Positions 50,784-58,497 of a DNA stretch of 64,000 nt are shown here, piece by piece. Made by a program: the position numbers and the translations under genes. The notes beneath the pieces were generated by a model. That model saw nothing but the letters and a program-made list of their open reading frames with translations. It was not told where the DNA came from and made no database searches. Source of the stretch: Streptomyces halobius. GTDB lineage: Bacteria > Actinomycetota > Actinomycetes > Streptomycetales > Streptomycetaceae. Positions within the stretch are counted from its first letter, which is position 1; each line of letters starts with the position of its first letter. The stretch covers positions 2,356,001 to 2,420,000 of the forward strand of contig NZ_CP086322.1 in NCBI RefSeq assembly GCF_023277745.1. Direction: 5' to 3'.

Positions 50784-52718
50784 ATGCACCGTACGCGCAC
50801 CGCGGCGGCCACCGCGCTCGCCGTAGCCCTCGCTCTGATCCCGCTGACGGGCATGGCGGGGCCACCGGGCGCGGCTACCGGTGACCACGACGGCGCCCGG
50901 GACGAATCCGACGCCGTCCGGTCCCTCTCGCCCACCCCCAGGTCCGTCCACCCCCGGCACGACCGGGTCACCATCACCCCGTCGGTGACGGTCGTCGCGG
51001 GGCCGAAGACCGATGCCCCGGCCCTGGAACTCGTCGAGAAGTCCCTCAAGGAGGCCGGCGCCGAGCGGATCGTCCGGACGGAGCGTGCCGGGCGGACTCG
51101 GGCCGGCCGCCTGACCGTGTACGTGGACGGGCCGGGCGCGGCACGGACCCTGGCGGACCTGGGCGCTCGCGGCACCGGCGGACTGCCCGCGGAGGGCTAT
51201 GCCCTGGCCGTGGGCGAGGGCCGGATCACGCTGTCCGGTAAGGACGCCACCGGCACGTACTACGCCGCCCAGACGCTCCGTCAGCTGCTGCCGCGCCGCG
51301 ACCGGCCCGGCGCCCGTGTCCAGGGGACCGCCGTACGGGACTGGCCGGCCACCCCGCTCCGCGGCGTCATCGAGGGCTTCTACGGCACCCCGTGGTCGCA
51401 CGCCGCCCGCCTCGACCAGCTCGACTTCTCCGCCGAGCACAAGATGAACATCTACGTCTACTCGCCCAAGGACGACGCCTACCTGCGCGAGAAGTGGCGC
51501 GCCCCCTACCCCGAGGACCGTCTCGCACAGATCGCGGAGCTGGTGGACCGGGCGCGGTCCCGGCATGTGGAGTTCACCTACGCGCTCTCCCCCGGCCTGT
51601 CCGTCTGCTACAGCTCCGACGCCGACCTCAAGGCGCTGACCGCGAAGTTCCAGACGCTGTGGGACATCGGCGTACGGACCTTCGCGGTACCGCTGGACGA
51701 CATCAGCTACACGGACTGGAACTGCGCCGCGGACAAGGACAGGTTCGGGACCGGCGGCGGGGCGGCCGGTGCCGCGCAGGCGCATCTGCTCAATCGCGTC
51801 AACCGGGAGTTCATCGCCCGGCATCCGGGGGCCGAGCCGCTGCAGATGGTGCCGACCGAGTACTACGACGTGAAGCCGTCCCCCTACAAGAGGGCGCTGG
51901 CCACGCGGTTGGACAGGGATGTGCTGGTGGAGTGGACGGGCGTGGGCGTGATCGCGCCGACGATGACCGTCGCGCAGGCCGAGCGGGCCCGGGAGGTCTT
52001 CGGGCATCCGATCCTGACGTGGGACAACTATCCGGTCAACGACTATGTGACCAACCGGCTGCTGCTCGGGCCGTTCAACGGCCGGGAGAAGGGGCTGCCG
52101 GGGCGGCTGGCCGGGATCACCGCGAATCCCATGATCCAGCCGGCCGCGTCCAAGATCGCGCTGTACACGGTGGCGGACTACGCGTGGAACGACCAGGCGT
52201 ATGACGCGCGCGCGTCCTGGGGCGCGGCGATCGAGGAGCTGGCGGGCGGCGACACCCGTACGGTACGCGCGCTGCGCGCCTTCGCGGACGCCAACTACTC
52301 CTCGTCCCTCAATCCGCGACAGGCACCCGAACTTGCCGCCGTCATCGCACGGTTCGGCAAGGACGGAGACGCGCGACGGCTGGACGCGGCACTGCGCACG
52401 CTGCAGGACGCGCCGGCCGTGCTCCGCGAGCGGCTCGCCGATCGCGGATTCGTCGAGGACAGCGGGCCATGGCTGGACGCGACGCACGCCTGGGGCGAGG
52501 CGGCGCGTACCGCCCTCCGGCTGATCGAGGCGGTCAAGGCGGGCGACGGCGCCGAGGCACGGCAACTGCGCCAGATGCTGCCGGAGTTGGTGACCACCGC
52601 GAAGTCATTTGGGTATGTGGACCTGACGGGGAAAAGGATTCCCGTGCTGGTCGCGGACGGGGTGCTGGACGCCTTTGTCGACGACGCCATCGGCGCGCAC
52701 GATGCGGCCCGGGCGTGA
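50784..52718 (+). CDS. Secreted GH84 beta-N-acetylglucosaminidase, C-terminus frameshifted
   Basis: A signal peptide (ALAVALALIPLTGMAGPPGA) precedes a GH20b-like N-terminal domain and the GH84 barrel: TPLRGVIEGFYGTPWSHAAR, NIYVYSPKDDAYLREKW, TYALSPGLSVCYSSDADLKA and the catalytic pair in FAVPLDDISYTDWNCA (two Asp). ILTWDNYPVNDY is the family's later motif. GH84 enzymes release GlcNAc from glycans or chitin-like material. The frame stops at 52718; translation one base back (GTGA) continues into a discoidin-type domain (52712-53173), so the natural protein was longer. The catalytic part is complete. Confidence 0.88.
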   Translation: MHRTRTAAATALAVALALIPLTGMAGPPGAATGDHDGARDESDAVRSLSPTPRSVHPRHDRVTITPSVTVVAGPKTDAPALELVEKSLKEAGAERIVRTERAGRTRAGRLTVYVDGPGAARTLADLGARGTGGLPAEGYALAVGEGRITLSGKDATGTYYAAQTLRQLLPRRDRPGARVQGTAVRDWPATPLRGVIEGFYGTPWSHAARLDQLDFSAEHKMNIYVYSPKDDAYLREKWRAPYPEDRLAQIAELVDRARSRHVEFTYALSPGLSVCYSSDADLKALTAKFQTLWDIGVRTFAVPLDDISYTDWNCAADKDRFGTGGGAAGAAQAHLLNRVNREFIARHPGAEPLQMVPTEYYDVKPSPYKRALATRLDRDVLVEWTGVGVIAPTMTVAQAERAREVFGHPILTWDNYPVNDYVTNRLLLGPFNGREKGLPGRLAGITANPMIQPAASKIALYTVADYAWNDQAYDARASWGAAIEELAGGDTRTVRALRAFADANYSSSLNPRQAPELAAVIARFGKDGDARRLDAALRTLQDAPAVLRERLADRGFVEDSGPWLDATHAWGEAARTALRLIEAVKAGDGAEARQLRQMLPELVTTAKSFGYVDLTGKRIPVLVADGVLDAFVDDAIGAHDAARA

Positions 52719-53173
52719 CCGGCCGCCCCAAGGCGTCCACCGATCTGGCCGTCTACCAGGACAACGCCGCCTCCCGGATGACCGACGGCAACGACGCCAC
52801 CTACTTCTGGAGCGCCGCCGGCCCCAAGGCCGGTTCCTCGTTCGGCCTGGATCTGCACGACGAGCGCGCGCTGGGTACCGTCACGCTGACGATGGGCGAG
52901 CGCGACAGCCCGGACGACTATCTCCGGCACGGCGTCCTCGAATACTCCTCGGACGACAAGAACTGGACGCCGCTGGCCGCCTTCGAACGGCAAGGCGGAG
53001 GTGACCGCCGAGCCGCCGCCGGGCGCCAAGGCCCGGTACGTACGTGCCCGGGCCACGCAGGCGCAGGACACATGACGCGACTCCCGGCGGGCGACGACAC
53101 CATCGAGGGCGTACGGCTGGCTTGGCGGGGTGGGGCGGCGGCGCCAGTGGTGCATGAGGCGGTGGTGCACTGA
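52712..53173 (+). pseudogene. Discoidin/CBM32-like C-terminal part of the GH84 protein, frameshifted
   Basis: In the frame that begins GTG at 52712 the sequence reads TGRPKASTDLAVYQDNAASR, MTDGNDATYFWSAAGPKAGS, SFGLDLHDERALGTVTLTMG and LEYSSDDKNWTPLAAFE, an F5/8-type carbohydrate-binding domain usual at the end of GH84 proteins. Near 52990 one extra base shifts the frame away from GKAEVTAEPPPGAKARYVRA; a third frame carries the last part to 53173. So two frameshifts cut this module off. Confidence 0.7.
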
Positions 53174-53507
53174 TGCGTCTGGCGCGACACGGAAGGTCCG
53201 CTGATGTGTCTGGTGTGACACGGCAGTGCGCTGAGGTGACACGACAGGTCCGCTGAGGCGGGCTGTCTGCGGTACGTCCGGCACATGGGAGCTCGGCCGA
53301 TACGGGGCCCGATACACGCGGCCCGCTCGACGCTGCCCGCGGTCCACTCCGCCGGAGTCCGCTCAGCCCGGAGTCCACTCCGCCCGGAGAGCGCTCAGCC
53401 CGCGATCCGCCCGCGCCCGGCCCGCGTCGCCTGTACGCCGCGGCACCATCCGCCGCCCTAGCCTGGGGCCCCGGCCACCGCGCCCCGCCCCGGAGGAGAC
53501 CGAGACC
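53174..53507. repeat. Degenerate tandem repeats and intergenic region
   Basis: About 53173-53260 holds three imperfect copies of a 30-bp unit around G(T/C)GACACGG(A/C)AGGTCCGCTGA. A second family of short repeats (CCACTCCGCC(C)GGAGTCCGC) lies at 53343-53392. No gene is supported before the ATG at 53508, which has GGAGGAGA just upstream. Confidence 0.55.
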
Positions 53508-54188
53508 ATGGCCCGCCGACCCGCCGAAGCCCCCCGTCCGACCGCGGCCGCCGTCCTCGATGACGCCGTACGGACACTCGCCCCGAACGCCGACGCCAAC
53601 CGGCTCGTGCCACGTATCGCGGCGGGCGAGGCGCCGCGCAGCGTATTCGCGACGTTCGCCCTCGAACAGCACCAGGTGATCGCCTCCGACCGGCTCAGCT
53701 TCCAGCACCTGGCGCGTCGGGCCGACGGCGATCCGCCCATCGCCGACTTCTTCGATCTGCTCGCCCAGAGCGAGACCCTGGCCCTGGAGCAGCTGGCGGG
53801 CCTGGCGGAAGCCTGCGAACTGACCGGCCGGCAGATCACCGAGTACCGGCCGCGGCCCGGCTGCCAGGCGTATCCCTCCTACGCTGCGCGTCTCGCGCTC
53901 GGCACCACGCCCGCCGATGTGGTGATCGCCGTCACCGCCAACTTCGCCTCCTGGTCCGGCTATTGCGCCACCGTCGCCACCGCGATGCGTGACCACTACG
54001 GCTTCCCCGAAGCGGCCCGCGGCTTCTTCGCGTTCTTCGCCGAACCTGCCGCGGACCTCGGCGCCAAGGCCCGCGCGGCGGTCCGGCACGGCCTGGACAC
54101 CGGCCAGGCCGTGCCGGCGACCGCGTACCGCTACGGCCATCTCCTCCAGGCGTACGAGCTGATGTTCTGGAACTCCATCACGGACTGA
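53508..54188 (+). CDS. TenA/PqqC-like (heme-oxygenase fold) protein
   Basis: 226 residues, all-helical in pattern: LVPRIAAGEAPRSVFATFAL, EQHQVIASDRLSFQHLARRA, DPPIADFFDLLAQSETLALE and YRYGHLLQAYELMFWNSITD. The layout fits the TenA/THI-4/PqqC superfamily, but the canonical Cys/Glu thiaminase residues are not obvious. It stands alone upstream of the convergent allantoicase gene. A thiamine-salvage or redox role is only inference. Confidence 0.6.
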   Translation: MARRPAEAPRPTAAAVLDDAVRTLAPNADANRLVPRIAAGEAPRSVFATFALEQHQVIASDRLSFQHLARRADGDPPIADFFDLLAQSETLALEQLAGLAEACELTGRQITEYRPRPGCQAYPSYAARLALGTTPADVVIAVTANFASWSGYCATVATAMRDHYGFPEAARGFFAFFAEPAADLGAKARAAVRHGLDTGQAVPATAYRYGHLLQAYELMFWNSITD

Positions 54189-54304
54189 CCGGAACGCCAT
54201 CGCGGGCTGATCGGTGCTCACCGCGCTGACGGCGCAGCGGGAGGACGGACCTTGCATCCGGGCGTCTGGGCTTCCCGGCTTCCGGACGTCAGGACGTCCT
54301 GGGA
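54189..54304. other. Convergent intergenic region
   Basis: About 115 bp between the TenA-like stop and the allantoicase stop. AGGACGTCCT (54291-54300) is a short palindrome; no long terminator stem is visible. Confidence 0.3.
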
Positions 54305-54922
54305 TCAGCCGCCCAACTCCTGGTAACGGGCGGTCAGCCGCCGCTCCCCCTCCCCCGTCAGCGCGCCGTGCAGCCGCAGCCGGGCGATGCCGCCGTCCGG
54401 GAAGATGTCGAGCCGGACGTGAGTGACGGCCGGTGCGTCGGCCAGCAGGAAGCGGTGGACGGTGTCGGGCTGCAGGCGCGTACGGGGCAGCAGCTCTCCC
54501 CAGTCGCCGCGCTCACCGTCACGTCCGTACAGGGCTGCCCAGCCCGCCGATTTCCCTTTGAGGTAGTTGGTTTCGTCGATCTCCACCGCGCGGATCACGG
54601 CCTGCCCGGTGAGCCGGTAGCGGACCCAGTCGTTGCCGGTGGCGCGGCGGCGCCGGGTCTCCCAGCCGTCCATGATCTTTCCCCTGGGACCGAATGCCTC
54701 GGGGGCGAAGTGAGCGGGCTCGGGCTTGAGGAGGTTCGCGCACTCCGCGAAGAACTCGTCGTTGGCGGCGGTCACCCCCGCGCCGAGCCGACGGTCGGCG
54801 AGGTCGGGGAGGTGGCTGAAGGGGAACCCCGAAGGGCCGGGGGCGCGGTAGTCGGCATACGGGTCGCCGCCCCCGTAGGGGGCGGCGTCACCTGTTAAAC
54901 GGGGGAGGTCGGCGCTGGCCAT
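54305..54922 (-). CDS. alc: Allantoicase with internal deletion (205 aa)
   Basis: From ATG 54922 the product opens as allantoicase repeat 1 ([40 protein letters not shown]). It then passes at [20 protein letters not shown] straight into the end of repeat 2 ([40 protein letters not shown]). Normal bacterial allantoicases have two such repeats and about 340-380 residues; here the first repeat's end and the second repeat's start, which share DGWETRRRR, have been joined, removing about 150 residues. Activity is doubtful. The gene overlaps allB by 28 bp. Confidence 0.85.
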   Translation of the reverse strand: MASADLPRLTGDAAPYGGGDPYADYRAPGPSGFPFSHLPDLADRRLGAGVTAANDEFFAECANLLKPEPAHFAPEAFGPRGKIMDGWETRRRRATGNDWVRYRLTGQAVIRAVEIDETNYLKGKSAGWAALYGRDGERGDWGELLPRTRLQPDTVHRFLLADAPAVTHVRLDIFPDGGIARLRLHGALTGEGERRLTARYQELGG

Positions 54923-56262
54923 GCGGTGTGCCTCCGATCGACAAGCTCGCCCGTGGGCTCGGCCAGGGTGGCGCCGTCGTTGATCTGCCGGCCGCGCAGC
55001 CAGGTGGACCGGACGACGCCGTACAGGGTCTTCCCAGCGTATGCGGTGATCTTGTTGCGGTGCTGGAGTACGGCCGGATCCACGGTGAAGGTCTCGTCGG
55101 GGGCGAGGACGGCGAAATCGGCGTCCCGGCCGGGCTCGATGGCGCCCTTCCGGCCGAGGCCGACCAGCGCGGCGGGGGCGGTGGCCATCCAGCGGACGAC
55201 ATCGTCCAGGGTGTGCCCGCGCTCGCGGGCGGCGGTCCAGATGGCGGGCAGGCCGAGCTGGAGGGAGGAGATACCGCCCCAGGCCGCGCCGAAGTCGGCG
55301 GTCTTGAGGTCGGCGGTGGAGGGCGAGTGGTCGGAGACGATGCAGTCGATGGTGCCGTCGGCGAGGCCCTGCCACAGCGCGTCCTGATTGGCGGCCTCGC
55401 GGATCGGCGGGCAGCACTTGAACTCCGTTGCGCCGTCCGGGACTTCTTCGGCGGTCAGGGTCAGGAAGTGCGGACAGGTCTCGACGCTGACCTTGACGCC
55501 CTCGGCCTTGGCGGCGGCGATCAGCGGCAGCGCGTCGGAGGAGGAGAGGTGGAGTACGTGCACCCGGGCGTCGAGCCGCTTGGCGAGGGCGATCAGCCCG
55601 GCGATGGCGTCGTCCTCGCAGACCCGGGGGCGGGAGGCGAGGAAGTCGGCGTACTTGGGGCCGTGCGGTTGCGGAGCCGCGTCCAGGTGCTCCGGGTCCT
55701 CGGCGTGCACGATCAGCAGACCGTCGAAGCCCGCGATCTCCCCGAGGGCGGCGGCCAGTTGCTCCTGGTCGAGCTGGGGGAACTCGTCCACGCCGGAGGG
55801 CGAGAGGAAACACTTGAAGCCGAAGACCCCGGCGTCGAAGAGCGGACGCAGGTCCTTGACGTTGCCGGGGACGGCGCCGCCCCAGAAGCCGATGTCGATA
55901 TGCGCCTTGCCGCGCGCGACCTCGCGCTTGGTGTCGAGGTTGGCGACGGTGGTGGTGGGCGGGAGGCTGTTGAGCGGCATGTCCACGAGGGTGGTGATAC
56001 CGCCGGCCGCGGCCGCGCGGGTGGCCGTCCAGAAGCCCTCCCACTCGGTGCGGCCCGGGTCGTTGACGTGTACGTGGGTGTCCACGAGGCCGGGCAGCAG
56101 CACGTCGTCACCGAAGTCCTCGACCCGCGCTCCGGCCGGGGCCTCGGCGTCGTACGGCAGGACCGCCGCGATCTTGCCGCCCTGGACGGTGACGGACGCG
56201 GCGCGCGTCCCCTGCGGGGTGACGACGCGCGTGGAGCGCAGCACCAGCTCTGTTTCGGACAC
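54895..56262 (-). CDS. allB: Allantoinase
   Basis: 455 residues of the cyclic amidohydrolase family. The metal-binding start is [20 protein letters not shown], the bridging-lysine segment [20 protein letters not shown], later His ligands fall in [10 protein letters not shown] and [18 protein letters not shown], and the Asp in [20 protein letters not shown]. It hydrolyses allantoin to allantoate. It overlaps alc and has a perfect 9+3+9 palindrome 37 bp upstream. The gene order with allR and aceB matches Streptomyces allantoin loci. Confidence 0.93.
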   Translation of the reverse strand: MSETELVLRSTRVVTPQGTRAASVTVQGGKIAAVLPYDAEAPAGARVEDFGDDVLLPGLVDTHVHVNDPGRTEWEGFWTATRAAAAGGITTLVDMPLNSLPPTTTVANLDTKREVARGKAHIDIGFWGGAVPGNVKDLRPLFDAGVFGFKCFLSPSGVDEFPQLDQEQLAAALGEIAGFDGLLIVHAEDPEHLDAAPQPHGPKYADFLASRPRVCEDDAIAGLIALAKRLDARVHVLHLSSSDALPLIAAAKAEGVKVSVETCPHFLTLTAEEVPDGATEFKCCPPIREAANQDALWQGLADGTIDCIVSDHSPSTADLKTADFGAAWGGISSLQLGLPAIWTAARERGHTLDDVVRWMATAPAALVGLGRKGAIEPGRDADFAVLAPDETFTVDPAVLQHRNKITAYAGKTLYGVVRSTWLRGRQINDGATLAEPTGELVDRRHTAWPAPTSPV

Positions 56263-56298
56263 CCGGTCCCCTCCTCGTATCGTTTCTTCCCGGTCGCT

Positions 56299-56319
56299 GA
56301 TTCAACAGTCTGTTGAATC
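56299..56319. promoter_or_regulatory. AllR operator before allB
   Basis: GATTCAACA-GTC-TGTTGAATC is a perfect 9+3+9 inverted repeat 37 bp upstream of allB. A partial copy lies before aceB at 61853-61869. AllR (IclR type) in this position is expected to repress until allantoate or glyoxylate is present. Confidence 0.75.
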
Positions 56320-56354
56320 GGAGTCTTCACTCAGGGCCCCCACCCCGTCAAGCG

Positions 56355-56770
56355 ATCCGCTGCGCTTCACCTGAGCGTTCGCCTGCGGCGGGCCTGCGCC
56401 CCACGTTGTCGGCTGTCCCGCCGTGAGGGGTTCGCCTGCGGCGGGCGTGGGTTTTTCGGGTGCGGTGACGGGCCTCCGGACTCCGTCCTGCGGCCCTCCC
56501 CTCCCCGGCGGGTAGAGAGGGGCCGGTGGGGGCGCATGACCGGCTACGTGTCCCCCCAACGTCTTTTCCCCACCTCCCTCGGGAGGCGCTGGACCGCGGG
56601 ACGGAGTCCGGAGGTCCGGCGCCGCTGCCGAACAGCCCCGCGCAGCGGTAACAGCCCACCGCAGGTGCAACGGCGGGACAGCCAAAACGTCGACTCAGGC
56701 CAGCCGCAGGCGAACCCCCACGGCGGGACAGCCGACAACGTGGGGCCCAGGCAAAGCGCAGCGAACCCCT
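56355..56770. repeat. Long imperfect inverted repeat between allB and allR
   Basis: Two arms of about 130-150 bp face each other around a 100-bp centre. Perfect parts include 27 bp (56399-56425 versus 56719-56745) and 16 bp (56473-56488, CCTCCGGACTCCGTCC, versus 56599-56614). It is non-coding and could form a large cruciform or RNA hairpin. Confidence 0.8.
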
Positions 56771-56959
56771 TTGGATGATTCCACAAAATGGACAGTATTT
56801 TTCGCATAGCAGAACATAGCTACCACCCAGGGGATTCCGGCCGACACCCCGTACTGTGGAAGAAAAAGGGCCCTGACCGGCGGGAACGGGCGTGAGAGAG
56901 ACAGTGTTTCTTCCCCAGGGGACCGGTAGGCTGCTCCGGTCGGGCCCGGCGCCCACAAG

Positions 56960-56980
56960 CCCTAGGGTGGCACCCTAGGG
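56960..56980. promoter_or_regulatory. 21-bp perfect palindrome just before allR
   Basis: CCCTAGGGTG-G-CACCCTAGGG has 10-bp arms around one base. It ends 26 bp before the allR GTG, between promoter and ribosome-binding site (AAAGGA, 56994-56999). It differs from the allB operator, so a second regulator or an RNA hairpin is possible. Confidence 0.6.
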
Positions 56981-57006
56981 CCCACCTGCCCCGAAAGGAA
57001 CGCGAC

Positions 57007-57810
57007 GTGCCGCCGTCCAGCGCCAGCACCTCCGCCGCCGATGCCAAGCCCGCGGGCGCCGGCGGCGGCGTCCAGTCCCTTGAGCGCGCCTTCGACCTCT
57101 TGGAGCGGATGGCCGACGCCGGGGGCGAGGTCGGCCTGAGCGAGCTCTCCACCAGCAGCGGCCTGCCGCTCCCCACCATCCACCGCCTGATGCGGACCCT
57201 CGTCGCCTGCGGCTACGTCCGCCAGCAGCCCAACCGCCGGTACGCGCTCGGCCCCCGTCTGATCCGGCTGGGCGAGAGCGCGTCGCGGCTGCTCGGGACG
57301 TGGGCTCGGCCGTACCTCGCCCGGCTGGTCGAGGAGACCGGCGAGACCGCCAATATGGCGCTGCTCGACGGCGACGAGATCGTCTATGTCGCCCAGGTGC
57401 CGTCCCGGCACGCGGTACGGATGTTCACCGAGGTCGGCCGCCGGGTGCTGCCGCACTCCACCGGCGTCGGCAAGGCGCTGCTCGCGGGCCACCCGCCGGA
57501 GGAGGTCCGCGCCCTGCTCGGCCGTACGGGGATGCCCGCCGCGACCGAGAAGACGATCACCGACCCGGACGCCTTCCTCGAAGCTCTCGCCGAGGTCCGC
57601 AGGCTCGGATATGCGGTCGACGACAGCGAACAGGAGGTCGGCGTCCGCTGCTACGCGGTGCCGGTGCCCGACTCCCCCACCTCGGCGGCGATCTCCATCT
57701 CCGGCCCGACCGGCCGGGTGACGGAGGCGTCGAAGGACAAGATCGTGCCGGTGCTGCAGGACATCGCGGCGCAGCTGTCGGTCGCGCTCGCCGATCAGAC
57801 ACCCGCGTAG
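57007..57810 (+). CDS. allR: IclR-family regulator AllR
   Basis: 267 residues with the IclR layout: winged helix LERAFDLLERMADAGGEVGL, SELSTSSGLPLPTIHRLMRT and LVACGYVRQQPNRRYALGPR, then the effector domain YLARLVEETGETANMALLDG, HSTGVGKALLAGHPPEEVRA and VGVRCYAVPVPDSPTSAAIS, ISGP. It starts GTG at 57007 and is divergent from allB-alc. In Streptomyces the AllR in this position controls allantoin genes together with malate synthase; the shared operator before allB and aceB agrees. Confidence 0.9.
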   Translation: MPPSSASTSAADAKPAGAGGGVQSLERAFDLLERMADAGGEVGLSELSTSSGLPLPTIHRLMRTLVACGYVRQQPNRRYALGPRLIRLGESASRLLGTWARPYLARLVEETGETANMALLDGDEIVYVAQVPSRHAVRMFTEVGRRVLPHSTGVGKALLAGHPPEEVRALLGRTGMPAATEKTITDPDAFLEALAEVRRLGYAVDDSEQEVGVRCYAVPVPDSPTSAAISISGPTGRVTEASKDKIVPVLQDIAAQLSVALADQTPA

Positions 57811-57891
57811 GGCGGCCGGGCGTACGGGGCCTTGCACCGTCACATCACACGGGGACTGTGCACCGTCGAGCAAGAGGGTTCTTCCGCACCG

Positions 57892-58254
57892 TCAAAACAA
57901 GCGAGGCCCCTCCGCCCACGACGGCGGCGTGTACGCCTCCCGGCCGGGAGGCGTGCCCCCCTCCCGGCCGCGCGGCAGCTCCCCGAAGCGGTCGATCCCC
58001 TCACGCACCTCGGTCAGCGCGGGCGACAGTGCGCTGACCGAGCCGACCGCCCCGGCGATCAGCAGCAGCGAGCGACGCAGCCGGGGCACTTCCGGCATCC
58101 CGTGGCTCACCATCGCGTCCAGCGCGGCCAGTTCCTCGTCCGCGGCCGCCCGGTCCGGTAACTCCACCGGAAGCATGGCTAGTTGACGACGAAGCCGGGC
58201 CACCGCCCCACGCAGCACCTGGACCCGTGCGTCCTCCTCGACCCCGGTCACCAT
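57892..58254 (-). CDS. DUF5955-family protein
   Basis: From ATG 58254 (MVTGVEEDARVQVLRGAVAR) the protein has 120 residues. It is helical and leucine-rich (LRRQLAMLPVELPDRAAADE, ELAALDAMVSHGMPEVPRLR, SLLLIAGAVGSVSALSPALT). This is the DUF5955 type that sits next to allR in Streptomyces. Function unknown. The C-terminal tail lies across a perfect 22-bp palindrome that may serve as terminator for convergent allR. Confidence 0.7.
   Translation of the reverse strand: MVTGVEEDARVQVLRGAVARLRRQLAMLPVELPDRAAADEELAALDAMVSHGMPEVPRLRRSLLLIAGAVGSVSALSPALTEVREGIDRFGELPRGREGGTPPGREAYTPPSWAEGPRLF
57933..57954. terminator. 22-bp perfect palindrome between convergent allR and DUF5955 genes
   Basis: ACGCCTCCCGG and its inverse meet with no spacer at 57933-57954, inside the last codons of the DUF5955 gene and 123 bp after the allR stop. 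It is a candidate bidirectional terminator, although the lack of a loop argues for caution. Confidence 0.35.
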
Positions 58255-58497
58255 TCGCTTCTGCCTCTGCCTCTGCCCCTGCTCCACAACGGCGGCGCCC
58301 TCCCAGGCCGTTGGCCGCTTCGCAATGCGGGCCAGTTAACGCCACTCTGTGGTCATCGCGCCATACGGAGAGCGAAAAAACCGGATCATCGACCAAATCC
58401 ACGCGCCGGGGGCGCAGTGCGGCGATCCCCGCCGGGCCGGAAGGAGCGGGCCCTGACGGGGATCGTCAAGCCGAGGTGATCAGTTGTGCGGCGGTGC

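Larger units (their letters stand above)
56320..57006. promoter_or_regulatory. allB-allR intergenic region
   Basis: The 740-bp gap holds the long inverted repeat, an AT-richer promoter-like patch (56775-56830, with TTCCACAAAATGGACA at 56779-56794, weakly like the AllR site) and a perfect palindrome just before allR. No gene is supported. Confidence 0.5.

Noticed and set aside
54928..56316. A 462-codon open frame on the plus strand opposite allB
   Set aside because: Frame shadow of allantoinase: low-complexity Gly/Val/Glu/Asp sequence and no start signal, whereas allB has all catalytic residues.
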